From a bacterium (GTDB lineage Bacteria; JAHJDO01), in NCBI GenBank assembly GCA_030652805.1, contig JAUSPT010000092.1, forward strand, positions 1 to 61,736: DNA of 61,736 bases. The letters run 5' to 3'. Positions 53,686 through 61,736 of the stretch are shown in pieces. The number at the start of each line of letters is the position of its first letter. The stretch's first letter is position 1. The notes under the pieces are model-generated. The model was not told the DNA's origin. It made no database searches and saw nothing but the letters and a program-made list of their open reading frames with translations. The position numbers and the translations under genes were made by a program.

Positions 53686-53705
53686 TAAAAAAATGGAGGT
53701 ATAAT

Positions 53706-53981
53706 ATGTCAAAAGGGAGAGTAACGGAAATTATTGATGGAGATACTTTTAAGGTAGTAGGTGGAAAAACTATTCGTCTTGCAAGTGTGAGGGCGCCAGA
53801 GATTGGGACTAAGGGAGGTGCTAAGGCAAGAAATGATTTGGAGAATATGATAGGGGACAAGACGATTAGTTACGATACAGTAGCCAAATCCTATGGAAGA
53901 AATGTTGCTGAAGTAAAACTTGCAGGAAAGTCAGTTAATCAAGGGATGAGAAATAAAGGCTATAGAAATAAAGGTATATAG
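53706..53981 (+). CDS. Small thermonuclease-like (SNase) protein
   Basis: A 91-residue protein from ATG 53706 after GGAGGT at 53695-53700. SNase features are GRVTEIIDGDTFKVVGGKTIRLASVRAPE and YGRNVAEVKLAGKSVNQGM. It is shorter than the usual 130-150 residues and seems to lack a signal peptide, so it may act in the cytoplasm or be a minimal form. It shares overlapping opposite promoters with the LexA-methyltransferase. I infer it belongs to the same defence unit. Confidence 0.83.
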   Translation: MSKGRVTEIIDGDTFKVVGGKTIRLASVRAPEIGTKGGAKARNDLENMIGDKTISYDTVAKSYGRNVAEVKLAGKSVNQGMRNKGYRNKGI

Positions 53982-54009
53982 ATTATGCAAGAGAAATTTA
54001 TATATCTTC

Positions 54010-54969
54010 ATGCTTCCTAAATACCTAGAAACCTATAAATCTGGTCTTCTGGAAGAAAAAGTTAAGAGAGCTCATGAAATTCTTTCTTCATGCACTCTCT
54101 GTCCTCGTAACTGCAGGGTCAACAGGCTAAAAGATAAAAAGGGATTTTGCAGATCTGGTAAGGATTTGATTGTCTCAAGCGCCGTGGCGCATTTTGGGGA
54201 AGAGCCGCCAATATCGGGAACAAGTGGTTCTGGAACAATATTTTTTTCGAATTGCAATCTTAAATGTATCTTCTGTCAGAATTATCAAATTAGCCAGCTG
54301 GGTATGGGGAATAAAGTAACAACAGAAGAGCTTGCGGATATGATGCTCTCTCTTCAAAATAGAGGCTCTCATAATATAAACTGGGTTTCTCCCACCCACT
54401 TCCTGCCACAAATACTCGAGGGATTATATAAGGCGATAGGGAAGGGATTGAAAATCCCGATTGTTTATAATACAGGAGGTTATGACTCTCTGGAAATTAT
54501 TAAGCTCCTTGATGGTATAGTTGATATATACTTACCTGATATGAAGTATTCAGATAATCCAACAGCAGAAAAACTCTCTTCAGCACCCGATTACCCACAG
54601 CACAACCAAGCTGCTATTGTGGAAATGTTTCGCCAGGTTGGAAACCTTAAAGTTGATAAAAGTAAAGTAGCAGTAAGCGGTCTTTTAATAAGACATCTTA
54701 TTCTGCCGGATGACCTTGCTGGTAGTTACAATACGCTGTCTTTTTTAGCAAATAAAATTTCCAGGGATGTATTGATTGGACTGATGAGTCAATATCATCC
54801 CTCGCACATGGCAAATAAAGACAAAAGACTAAATCGAAAAATTACAGGCAAAGAATATAAGAAAATCATTAACTGGGCAGAAGAGCTAGGATTTAAGAAC
54901 TGCCTGATTCAAGGAATGGATAGTTCGGATCTGTTCCTGCCGGATTTTGAAAAAGACCAGCCGTTTTGA
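54010..54969 (+). CDS. Radical SAM protein, PflA/PflX-like (COG1313 type)
   Basis: A 319-residue radical SAM protein with the cluster motif C-x3-C-x2-C in NCNLKCIFCQNYQIS (about 92-101) and an N-terminal cysteine group CTLCPRNC. YNTGGYDS and YLPDMKYSD are family blocks. COG1313 proteins resemble pyruvate formate-lyase activases, but their targets are mostly unknown. It lies 28 bases after the SNase gene and is convergent with cysK. Confidence 0.85.
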   Translation: MLPKYLETYKSGLLEEKVKRAHEILSSCTLCPRNCRVNRLKDKKGFCRSGKDLIVSSAVAHFGEEPPISGTSGSGTIFFSNCNLKCIFCQNYQISQLGMGNKVTTEELADMMLSLQNRGSHNINWVSPTHFLPQILEGLYKAIGKGLKIPIVYNTGGYDSLEIIKLLDGIVDIYLPDMKYSDNPTAEKLSSAPDYPQHNQAAIVEMFRQVGNLKVDKSKVAVSGLLIRHLILPDDLAGSYNTLSFLANKISRDVLIGLMSQYHPSHMANKDKRLNRKITGKEYKKIINWAEELGFKNCLIQGMDSSDLFLPDFEKDQPF

Positions 54970-54990
54970 AAATTTCCAGTAGCACAAGTT

Positions 54991-55920
54991 TTACTGTTCT
55001 TGGAATAAACCGGTGCTTAAATAGCGTTCGCCTGTATCAGGGAAGATTACAACGATAAGTTTGCCTTTGTTTTCTTTTCTTTTACCTATTTCTATCGCTG
55101 CCCAGGCTGCCGCACCAGAGGAAATACCTGCAAATATACCTTCTTCCTTAGCTAATCTTCTTGCGGTCTTAGCAGCATCTTCATTGCTTACCTTAACTAC
55201 TTCATCAACTAAATCCATTCTTAAGACATCAGGCACAAACCCTGCCCCAATACCCTGAATTTTATGCGGACCAGGTTCTCCGCCGGACAGGACTGGCGAA
55301 TCTTTGGGCTCAACAGCAATTGCTTTAAACTCGGGCTTTCTTTTCTTAATTACCTCAGCTATCCCGGTAATAGTTCCACCTGTGCCCACACCACTGACCA
55401 ATATATCTATCTTGCCATCCGTATCGCGCCATATCTCCTCGGCTGTAGTCTCTCTATGAGTCTTAGGATTAGCTGGGTTTTTGAATTGCTGCGGCATAAA
55501 TGAATTTGGAATGCTCTTTAGGATTTCTTCTGCCTTTTTCACTGCGCCGCTCATACCTTCCTGCCCGGGGGTCAGAATAACCTCTGCTCCAAGTATGGAT
55601 AGTAACTGTTTGCGTTCAACAGACATCGTATCAGGCATGGTTAAAATCAGGCGATAACCTTTTGCAGCGCAGACAAAGGCTAAGGCAACTCCTGTATTGC
55701 CGCTCGTCGGCTCAATAATTGTAGTATCTTTTTTAATTAGTCCTTTGCTTTCTCCATCCTCAATCATAGAGACCCCAATTCTGTCTTTTATACTGGATAA
55801 TGGATTAAAGGATTCAAGTTTTGCTGCAACAGTTGCATATGTACCTTGTGTAATCTTATTTAACTTTACCAGAGGTGTATTTCCTATTAGTCCGGTTACA
55901 TCATCTGCTATCTTGGACAT
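54991..55920 (-). CDS. cysK: Cysteine synthase
   Basis: A 309-residue PLP enzyme beginning [20 protein letters not shown]. The PLP Lys is in [10 protein letters not shown], the substrate loop is [12 protein letters not shown], and the phosphate loop is [11 protein letters not shown]. It makes cysteine from O-acetylserine and sulfide. ATG 55920 is chosen because it gives the standard N terminus; a TTG frame start lies at 55941. It is the last gene in the redox cluster. Confidence 0.95.
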   Translation of the reverse strand: MSKIADDVTGLIGNTPLVKLNKITQGTYATVAAKLESFNPLSSIKDRIGVSMIEDGESKGLIKKDTTIIEPTSGNTGVALAFVCAAKGYRLILTMPDTMSVERKQLLSILGAEVILTPGQEGMSGAVKKAEEILKSIPNSFMPQQFKNPANPKTHRETTAEEIWRDTDGKIDILVSGVGTGGTITGIAEVIKKRKPEFKAIAVEPKDSPVLSGGEPGPHKIQGIGAGFVPDVLRMDLVDEVVKVSNEDAAKTARRLAKEEGIFAGISSGAAAWAAIEIGKRKENKGKLIVVIFPDTGERYLSTGLFQEQ

Positions 55921-55937
55921 TATTACTGCATCTCCTT

Positions 55938-56138
55938 TCAAACAATTCTATTTAGATCCTCTAACAAACTTTTGGCATCTATGCCATACATTTTACAAAC
56001 TTCGCCTATCTTTAACTTTTCCATTTCCATCTTTGCCATAGGGCAGTGTAAACACGGCAACTGATATTTAGCGAGCATTTTTTCAGCACCTTCAATTTTT
56101 AGTATATCAGATAATGTTGTATTTTCATTTACTTCCAT
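55938..56138 (-). CDS. DUF1858-like small protein
   Basis: A 66-residue protein from ATG 56138 after GAGGAG. It contains [39 protein letters not shown] and a helical end, the DUF1858 (hybrid-cluster-associated) pattern with a CxxC-like pair. It may bind a metal or act in redox. It starts upstream of cysK with 17 bases between. Confidence 0.75.
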   Translation of the reverse strand: MEVNENTTLSDILKIEGAEKMLAKYQLPCLHCPMAKMEMEKLKIGEVCKMYGIDAKSLLEDLNRIV

Positions 56139-56205
56139 TTTTTTGCTCCTCTGATAAATTGTCAATTAACTATTTTGTTCTCGTGATTCCTTCCTTTTCA
56201 AGAAC

Positions 56206-56234
56206 AAAGGCAAGGGGTAAATAACCTTGCCTTT
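56206..56234. terminator. Hairpin between the Cys-rich and DUF1858 genes
   Basis: AAAGGCAAGG (56206-56215) and CCTTGCCTTT (56225-56234) form a perfect 10-base stem with a 9-base loop. It follows the Cys-rich gene on the minus strand and may end or attenuate its transcript. No long T run follows on that strand, so strength is uncertain. Confidence 0.5.
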
Positions 56235-56253
56235 ATATCTTTCTACTTAATTA

Positions 56254-56412
56254 TTACGAACAGCAGGAGCAGGAATCATCTTTTTTAACCATCGGCTTTC
56301 CACAGCATTCTGGAACAGGCTGGCATTCTTCAACTTCTATTGTTTTGTCGCAGCAATTGTCAGCGCATTTGTACTTTATCTTTTTCTTAGGCTCTGAACC
56401 GCAGCATCCCAT
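56254..56412 (-). CDS. 52-residue cysteine-rich protein
   Basis: A frame from ATG 56412 to TAA 56254 with GGAGGTGAG before the start. It encodes 52 residues with 11 cysteines, beginning MGCCGSEPKKK and ending SCSCCS, with paired motifs CADNCC, ECCGKP. It is probably a metal-binding or thiol-reactive protein. It lies between the thiol-redox genes and the DUF1858 gene. No family was recognised. Confidence 0.7.
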   Translation of the reverse strand: MGCCGSEPKKKIKYKCADNCCDKTIEVEECQPVPECCGKPMVKKDDSCSCCS

Positions 56413-56491
56413 CTGACTCACCTCCTTTTAAACTCTTTACAAGCTTAATAATATCACACTTTGACCGCTCCTTCAAACAAATGCAGGGGTC

Positions 56492-57193
56492 TTAACAACT
56501 CCAGATTAGATATATTCCGCCTAATAGAACAAGAACTCCGCAAATCTTTTTTAAAATAATCGTACCTTTGGATTTCTCATTCCAGTTCAAATAATGCTGG
56601 ACAACTTCTGTAAAAGTTCCTGCGAAAACAATCACTGAACAATGACCAATGCCGTAAACAAATAGCAGTGTTACCCCGTAGAGAAACTGTGTCGATGCTA
56701 TCTTAAATGCAATGCCAAGCATAGGCGCCATATAGGCAAAAGTGCATGGCCCGAGGGCAATGCCAAAAACGAGGCCAAGTATAAACCCAGCTAATAGACC
56801 TTTCCTCTTAAACGCAGGCTGACTTGATTTTCCGAGAAAAGGAAGAGGAATAATTCCTAAAAGATGAAGACCTATGATAAAGAATATTACGGCTACAATA
56901 TAGTTTCCATAAGGCCCTATATCACCCAGCATTCGTCCAAAAAGTCCGGTAATTAATCCTATTGCAGCAATAGTTATTAAGATTCCCGAAGAAAAAAGCG
57001 ATGCTATAAGAAATGCTCTTTTTGTGGATATCCTTCCCTGTTCATCAATAAAACCTACAATTAAAGGAATGCTTGCCAGGTGGCAGGGACTCAATAAGAT
57101 ACTTAATACTCCCCAGACAAAAGAAGCGGTTAAGGCAATAATCGGGCCTGATTGAAGAGAATTAGATAACCACTCAAACATGGCTCTTATCAT
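56492..57193 (-). CDS. CcdA-type thiol-electron transporter
   Basis: A 233-residue membrane protein with six helices. Family marks are SILLSPCHLASIPLIVGFI and GIALGPCTFAYMAPMLG, with a Cys in each of the two reactive helices. It moves reducing power from cytosolic thioredoxin to extracytoplasmic thiols. The start overlaps the end of the lipoprotein thioredoxin gene by one base, a natural donor-acceptor pair. An ATG at 57181 is a possible alternative start. Confidence 0.88.
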   Translation of the reverse strand: MIRAMFEWLSNSLQSGPIIALTASFVWGVLSILLSPCHLASIPLIVGFIDEQGRISTKRAFLIASLFSSGILITIAAIGLITGLFGRMLGDIGPYGNYIVAVIFFIIGLHLLGIIPLPFLGKSSQPAFKRKGLLAGFILGLVFGIALGPCTFAYMAPMLGIAFKIASTQFLYGVTLLFVYGIGHCSVIVFAGTFTEVVQHYLNWNEKSKGTIILKKICGVLVLLGGIYLIWSC

Positions 57194-57636
57194 TATTCAA
57201 CTCCCTGCTTCTTTAGTATCTTAACTATTTCTTCTTTAGAGAAGAAGCCCATATGCCGGAAAAATTCTTTTCCGTCTTTGTCAAGAAAAACCTGTGTTGG
57301 AATCGCTCTGATACCATACTTCTGTCCGTAAGGTCTTCCTTCAGAAGTCCAGACATCGTAAAAGATTACTTTTACATCAGGATATTCCTCTTCGATTTCC
57401 TTCATTATCGGCTGCATCATCTTGCAGGGAATACAGTTAACAGAACCAAGTTCTATAAAAGTAACCTTAGTAGTTTTGCTTTCCTGCGCAGGAATCTCTG
57501 TCTCTGTTTTGGAATTTAACTGTTCTTCCTGATGAGTTTGCTTTTCCCCATTACAACAACTGCTACAGCCTAGAACAGAAAAAAGCAAAGTAGACACTAC
57601 TATAAAACAGATATTTCTTGCCAGCTTATGATGCAT
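57193..57636 (-). CDS. Thioredoxin-fold lipoprotein
   Basis: A 147-residue protein with a lipoprotein signal (FSVLGCSSC, Cys after LG) and a thioredoxin domain: VTFIELGSVNCIPCKMMQPIMKEI (active-site CIPC) and YGIRAIPTQVFLDKDGKEF with cis-Pro. It is probably a periplasmic thiol reductase fed by CcdA, with which it overlaps by one base. It overlaps the small thioredoxin gene upstream by 11 bases. Confidence 0.9.
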   Translation of the reverse strand: MHHKLARNICFIVVSTLLFSVLGCSSCCNGEKQTHQEEQLNSKTETEIPAQESKTTKVTFIELGSVNCIPCKMMQPIMKEIEEEYPDVKVIFYDVWTSEGRPYGQKYGIRAIPTQVFLDKDGKEFFRHMGFFSKEEIVKILKKQGVE

Positions 57637-57874
57637 TTTGTCCCTCCTTTAACCAGTTTTTAATTTCTTCTATGCTTGGTATTTTACCAGCGCTCTTAAC
57701 TTCTCCGTCAATGACCAAGGCAGGAGTTAACATTACTCCACGATTCATAATTTTTTTAATCTCTGTTACTTTGGTTATCTCCGCTTCAATTCCAGATTCT
57801 TTCACTGCCTGCCCGGCAAGCTCAGCCAGTTTCTTACACTTCGGACAACCTGTTCCCAAGATTTCAATCTTCAT
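57626..57874 (-). CDS. Small thioredoxin-like protein (thioredoxin_3 type)
   Basis: An 82-residue glutaredoxin-size protein: MKIEILGTGCPKCKKLAELAG with CPKC active site, then GVMLTPALVIDGEVKSAGKIP. These are commonly encoded beside DUF318/ArsP permeases. It lies between the permease and the lipoprotein and probably transfers thiol electrons to one of them. Confidence 0.9.
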   Translation of the reverse strand: MKIEILGTGCPKCKKLAELAGQAVKESGIEAEITKVTEIKKIMNRGVMLTPALVIDGEVKSAGKIPSIEEIKNWLKEGQNAS

Positions 57875-57894
57875 TTCTAATCACCTCCTTGATT

Positions 57895-59037
57895 TCAGCT
57901 TACAATGTATCCAAATAAAATGCCGCTTATCGTAGCCATAATGACTACTAACCCTACGTACACGACTGTTTTTTTTGTTCCAATAACCCCTCTGATAACC
58001 AGCATATTAGGCAAACTCAATGCCGGACCTGCTAACAACAAGGCTAAAGCAGGCCCTTTCCCCATGCCCGCTCCAATAAGGCCTTGTAAAATTGGAACTT
58101 CAGTTAATGTTGCAAAGTACATAAACGCCCCTACTATAGAGGCAAAGAAATTGGCCAAAATTGAATTGCCGCCAACAGCTTTGACAATTATCCATGAAGG
58201 AATTAATCCCTCATGATCAGGTCTTCCCAAAAGAAGACCTGCTACGATTACACCCGCTAAAAGCAAAGGCATAATCTGTTTCGCGAACCCCCATGACATA
58301 ATAGTCCATTCCTTTAGCTCTTTCCGCTTGAACCACCTTATGAGCATTATTAACAGTGATAATAAGAAAACTGCGGTTATTATCCATTTATTTTCTGCTT
58401 GAACTTTACTCCAATTAGCGAATACAAGCACTCCTATCATAGAAGCAAAATAGAAAGCGTTTTTCCAGAGAGGTCGAGCTTCTTTTTCTTCTCCGGACTG
58501 AAAAGCGCCATTGGCATGTCTTGCTCTTTCCTCCTTAAGAAATATAAGGTGCATCAGAAAGCCAACGACTATGCTGAAAACTATTGCTCCGATAGCTCTT
58601 GCTAATCCTAACTGCCAGCCCAAGATACGAGCTGTCATTATAATCGCTAATACGTTAATGGCAGGACCTGAATAGAGAAATGTTGTGGCAGGACCTAACC
58701 CAGCACCTCTTTTATAAATTCCTGAAAATAGCGGCAAAACCGTACAGGAACAAACCGCGAGTATTGTCCCTGAAACAGAAGCAACGCTATAAGCTAAAAA
58801 TTTGTTTGCCTTTGCCCCGAAATATTTGATCACAGAAGATTGACTCACAAAAGCAGAAATGGCTCCGGCAATAAAAAACGCAGGCACCAGGCAAAGCAAA
58901 ACATGTTCTCGCGCATACCATCTGACCAAAGCCAGTGCTTCAAACACAGGATTTCTAAACGGCAATGCCTCAACAGGAAGATAAAAACACCCAAAAAATA
59001 CCGCAGTCATCAATAAAAGTTTTTTGCTCTCTTTCAT
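57895..59037 (-). CDS. DUF318/ArsP-type permease
   Basis: A 380-residue membrane permease with about ten helices and the family block TILAVCSCTVLPLFSGIYKRGAGLGPATTFLYSGPAINVLAI, mirrored by LTEVPILQGLIGAGMGKGPALALLLAGPALSLPNML. ArsP exports methylated arsenicals, but other members carry different substrates. The neighbouring thioredoxin-like and Cys-rich proteins fit thiol chemistry on metals or metalloids. Substrate is not determined. Confidence 0.87.
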   Translation of the reverse strand: MKESKKLLLMTAVFFGCFYLPVEALPFRNPVFEALALVRWYAREHVLLCLVPAFFIAGAISAFVSQSSVIKYFGAKANKFLAYSVASVSGTILAVCSCTVLPLFSGIYKRGAGLGPATTFLYSGPAINVLAIIMTARILGWQLGLARAIGAIVFSIVVGFLMHLIFLKEERARHANGAFQSGEEKEARPLWKNAFYFASMIGVLVFANWSKVQAENKWIITAVFLLSLLIMLIRWFKRKELKEWTIMSWGFAKQIMPLLLAGVIVAGLLLGRPDHEGLIPSWIIVKAVGGNSILANFFASIVGAFMYFATLTEVPILQGLIGAGMGKGPALALLLAGPALSLPNMLVIRGVIGTKKTVVYVGLVVIMATISGILFGYIVS

Positions 59038-59059
59038 CTTTATGATCTCAGGATGGGTT

Positions 59060-59536
59060 TCAACTAAATCGTGATGCTATCCAGTCGCCAAGATAATGAG
59101 TTAGGACTATAACTATCAAAGCTATAACCAAGTGCTCTGCAATCACCTTCCATGGATTTATTTTCTGCTCCATGGCAATTCTATAACTAAGAAGACATAA
59201 TATTGATAATCCCCAAATTATGCTTATCATGATTGCTGTTAGAAGCTCAAAAAATAAAAGTGGAATAATGAAGGTTAAGGCAAAAATAAACTTAGATAAA
59301 AAAGTGGCAATTGTCGCCGCCCATATCTGCTTTGCATTATGTTTATTTTCAAACTCCTCAGAAATATGAATACCCAGTGCATCTGAAAACGCATCAGCTA
59401 TTGCTATTGTCAATACACCGCCAATAACGACAACCTTCGAGTGAGTTCCAGAATGCAAACCGACCATTAACCCAAGCGTTGTAATTATTCCTGAAGTTAC
59501 ACCAAAACTAAAACCCACTTTTAATGAATGTTTCAT
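59060..59536 (-). CDS. VIT1/CCC1-family-like membrane transporter
   Basis: A 158-residue protein with five predicted helices, beginning with KVGFSFGVTSGIITTLGLMVGLHSGT and IADAFSDALGIHISEEFENKHN, which resembles the VIT/CCC1 family of iron and manganese exporters. It is shorter than typical members. The start overlaps the phosphomutase stop by 4 bases and the permease follows 22 bases later. Confidence 0.77.
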   Translation of the reverse strand: MKHSLKVGFSFGVTSGIITTLGLMVGLHSGTHSKVVVIGGVLTIAIADAFSDALGIHISEEFENKHNAKQIWAATIATFLSKFIFALTFIIPLLFFELLTAIMISIIWGLSILCLLSYRIAMEQKINPWKVIAEHLVIALIVIVLTHYLGDWIASRFS

Positions 59537-61503
59537 AATAACGCTTCCAAATTCTCAATTTCTTCAATTGCATTAGTAAACAAATTATAGATTACTTTGT
59601 ATTTTTTCTCAAGCATTTGCTTTGTTCGAGGATCAGATTGAATATGAGACAGACTTACTCCTCTTCGCATCAATCCTTTTTCAGTAAGTGATAATCTAAA
59701 CCAGATCCATCCAATGAGATATTTCATATCTTTTTTATAAAAGAAGAATTCAATCTTATAACCTCCAATCTGTGTTTTTCTATTTCCTTTACCTCTCAAT
59801 TCTTCTGTACCTTCATAGTTTGTAAATTCATAAGATAAACGTCCTTCATATGTATCTGATAACTCTTTTTTAATTTTTGGCCATAGGTTGACAGGGAAAT
59901 AATCATCAAAAATTTGCTTAAATCTGTGTTGGTCTATCGGTTTTGCTCTGTATTCACCTTCTTTAGTAAAAAAGTCTGTGTCAATAGAGGTAGGTAGGGT
60001 ATTTAGTATATTATAGAAAAGGCTTTGTATATTTTGAGGAGAGTGCCAGTCCAGAATGCTTTCGGGACAGTTATCTGGTATATTAATTTTTTCCATTAGT
60101 ATTTTTATAAGATTTGGCCGTGTTATAAGATTTATAATAGTTCTAATTGTATGAATAGGTTCTCTTACCATAAAATCAAGTGTAAAGGTCCCTCCATTAC
60201 TTGCTTCTCCCATTATAATGACTTCTGTATCTTCTTTTGAAAGTATCTCTCCTCCACCGGCAACAGCAGCTTCTCCTGTGTCTGTTCTCTTCAATGCAAT
60301 ATTAAAGAGACTACATATTTGCTCCATAAGAGAAGAAGATGCATCATTAACTACAATGCCATATTTCCCATCAACAAGTTTACCCTTATCTGCAATGTCA
60401 AGAATAGATGCAAGCACATCCAATGCAAATATCTTTTGAACACCTGGAACAAAAGGGTCTCCATTTTTATCTATTAGAACTACGTTTTTTCTGTCTCCAT
60501 CAGTATCAAAGACAAAGAATGCAATAATCTTCTTTTCAGATGTTGTCATTCTGCTAAGTGCTTCTTGAGCTTGTTTTGTAGCATCAGGAGTTGGAGCAAG
60601 CTGATGATTCATATCTTTGCGATATTCTGAATTTATCTGAACAATATTAAATCCCCACGACTCCAGATATTCCTTGTCTCTTCTCGCTCCACCATTTGGG
60701 TCAAGCCCAATCCATAGCTTCATAGAAGATATTTTTGATTTGATATCATCTTTTATACGTTTTACTTCTTGAGTATCTTTAGATCCAGTTATAATAGAGT
60801 CGCAAAGTTCAGAGTAAATTTTCTCAGATTCCTCTCCAAAAACAGATATATTTCTAAAGATCCCCTCAATTCTCTGAGAGGACACACCGTTGAGTCCAAC
60901 TATGACGTCTCTTATTACAGCTGGGTTAGTCAACTCAGATTCGTATTTTTCAATAAATGATTGGGCAAGTCCAGCGGATAATACTCTGCCGTCAGAAAGT
61001 CCCAGTTTTAAGCCATTATATCCTATTGGATTATGACTTGCGCTTATATATAAGAATCCATCAGCAGTTTCTCTGGAATAAGCAGCAATTCTTGTAATAG
61101 GAGATACAAATATATATTTCACGTCTACATCACACCAGATGAGAGTTCTTATTGCAATATCACAAATAGCAGGACCGCTGTGGCGTGTATCTATGCCAAC
61201 AACTATAACAGGTTTTTTCTTAGAGGATTTGTTTTTAACAAGATCAGCAAAATTCTTTGTTATGATTGCAATATATACTTTAGCAGCCTCTGTTATACTT
61301 GTGGAGGTACCATCAAAGAAATCAGGTTTGTCATCTCCATTTGTTGTATCAAATACCTGACGTATGCCTGATATTGAAGCAATTCCAAATTCTTTGCGTT
61401 TTCTTATATTGGTTATAAGCTGTTCAATATCTATTTTATTTAAATCAGAAAAGGGCAATACCTCTGGATTTCCGATATCTAAACCAGTTTTTTTGTCTAA
61501 CAT
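59533..61503 (-). CDS. Long phosphoglucomutase/phosphomannomutase-family enzyme
   Basis: A 656-residue alpha-phosphohexomutase. The phosphoserine loop is SASHNPIGYNGLKLG, the magnesium loop is DTDGDRKNVVL, and GEASNGGTFTLDF is the sugar-binding loop. It is longer than the usual 450-550 residues through internal inserts and a C-terminal extension. It interconverts hexose 1- and 6-phosphates; the exact sugar is unknown. It is first in the minus-strand cluster. All catalytic motifs are present. Confidence 0.88.
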   Translation of the reverse strand: MLDKKTGLDIGNPEVLPFSDLNKIDIEQLITNIRKRKEFGIASISGIRQVFDTTNGDDKPDFFDGTSTSITEAAKVYIAIITKNFADLVKNKSSKKKPVIVVGIDTRHSGPAICDIAIRTLIWCDVDVKYIFVSPITRIAAYSRETADGFLYISASHNPIGYNGLKLGLSDGRVLSAGLAQSFIEKYESELTNPAVIRDVIVGLNGVSSQRIEGIFRNISVFGEESEKIYSELCDSIITGSKDTQEVKRIKDDIKSKISSMKLWIGLDPNGGARRDKEYLESWGFNIVQINSEYRKDMNHQLAPTPDATKQAQEALSRMTTSEKKIIAFFVFDTDGDRKNVVLIDKNGDPFVPGVQKIFALDVLASILDIADKGKLVDGKYGIVVNDASSSLMEQICSLFNIALKRTDTGEAAVAGGGEILSKEDTEVIIMGEASNGGTFTLDFMVREPIHTIRTIINLITRPNLIKILMEKINIPDNCPESILDWHSPQNIQSLFYNILNTLPTSIDTDFFTKEGEYRAKPIDQHRFKQIFDDYFPVNLWPKIKKELSDTYEGRLSYEFTNYEGTEELRGKGNRKTQIGGYKIEFFFYKKDMKYLIGWIWFRLSLTEKGLMRRGVSLSHIQSDPRTKQMLEKKYKVIYNLFTNAIEEIENLEALL

Positions 61504-61552
61504 ATTTCAACTATATCAAATCTAATTTAATTAGCAATAACGATTTTAAGGT

Positions 61553-61623
61553 TGTAACACACATATGTTAATGTACTAAATGCGCTTGATAAAACACTGT
61601 AATACACAAATGATAATGTCCTA
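61553..61623. repeat. Imperfect direct repeats in IS left end
   Basis: Two 26-base segments, 61553-61578 and 61598-61623, differ at about 4 positions and share TGTAA and TAATGT blocks. AATGTCCTA recurs at 61615-61623 and 61639-61647. Such arrays occur at the ends of ISNCY-type elements as transposase binding sites. Exact IS boundary is uncertain. Confidence 0.55.
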
Positions 61624-61688
61624 TTTGGCACATTTAGAAATGTCCTAATTTAAAGAGGCTATAATACCCGATTTAATAGGAGGGTATT

Positions 61689-61736
61689 ATGGCAGAAAGG
61701 GATATTATCATGGCAAGTCAAAGAGAGCTAAAGCGG
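61689..61736 (+). CDS. Start of ISNCY-like transposase, cut by window edge
   Basis: ATG 61689 follows AGGAGGG and opens MAERDIIMASQRELKR, which resembles the first residues of ISNCY-family transposases. Only 16 codons are inside the window. The preceding repeats fit an IS left end. The element would interrupt or flank sequence right of the phosphomutase gene. Confidence 0.65.
   Translation, partial: MAERDIIMASQRELKR

Noticed and set aside
53673-53705. N-terminal extension of the SNase gene
   Set aside because: The ATG at 53673 is only 2 bases after the predicted transcript start, and GGAGGT at 53695 points to ATG 53706.
61553-61623. CRISPR array
   Set aside because: Only two imperfect copies, no uniform spacers and no cas genes; they fit an IS end better.

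Overview
The window is about 61.7 kb of AT-rich DNA from a bacterium with two membranes, probably an anaerobe. The evidence is LptF/LptG and an MlaE-F-D lipid transport set, a ferredoxin-EtfA fusion, NadA, LarE and a radical SAM activase-like enzyme, and a long co-directional str/S10/spc/alpha ribosomal protein cluster. The TPR, PKD and PA14-like proteins and the dispersed AT-rich intergenic repeats resemble uncultivated lineages such as Omnitrophota. That assignment is inference; no rRNA gene is present to test it.

Layout. 1-14.9 kb (+): the 3' end of tuf, then rpsJ to rplQ with secY, adk, infA, rpmJ and rpoA. A signal-peptide mini-ORF and a MNT-HEPN toxin-antitoxin pair sit between rplC and rplD. 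No rpmD or map is seen at the usual places. 14.9-26.8 kb (+): ferredoxin-EtfA, FtsY, a small membrane protein, a 1504-residue M28-like/FtsX fusion, an OPT transporter, a PqqD-like protein, a short FtsX permease, a LolD-type ATPase and a GAF-GGDEF cyclase. 26.8-36.3 kb (-): mlaE, a PilZ-MlaF fusion, mlaD with a beta-rich tail, lptF and lptG, with a type IIG restriction-modification cassette between lptF and lptG. 36.4-43.4 kb (-): tRNA-Arg and tRNA-His, two TPR/carbohydrate-binding proteins, a GH43/GH32-like propeller and a GlmU-like enzyme. 43.4-46.6 kb: an odd ABC ATPase (+), then an ABC-2 exporter and a TPR protein (-). 46.7-50.7 kb (-): larE, a cysteine desulfurase gene, mnmA and nadA, a sulfur and Fe-S set.

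50.8-54.0 kb is the most unusual stretch. An XRE regulator and an MvaI/BcnI-type endonuclease run convergently into a gene encoding a complete LexA repressor fused to a TSPPY-type DNA methyltransferase. That gene is divergent from a small SNase-like nuclease. The two divergent genes share mirror-image TTGACT-17-TATAAT promoters with a common -10 core, and a TTCG-N7-TTCG direct repeat lies inside. I infer that DNA damage may control the methyltransferase and the nuclease through LexA self-cleavage.

54.0-61.5 kb: a radical SAM protein (+), then on the minus strand a phosphohexomutase, a VIT-like transporter, a DUF318/ArsP-type permease, two thioredoxin-like proteins, CcdA, a Cys-rich 52-residue protein, a DUF1858 protein and CysK, a thiol-redox/metal group. 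The right edge carries the start of an ISNCY-like transposase behind terminal repeats. No gene-free stretch exceeds 300 bases; the longest, about 200 bases at 27868-28069, is filled by dispersed repeats. No rRNA or CRISPR array was seen.
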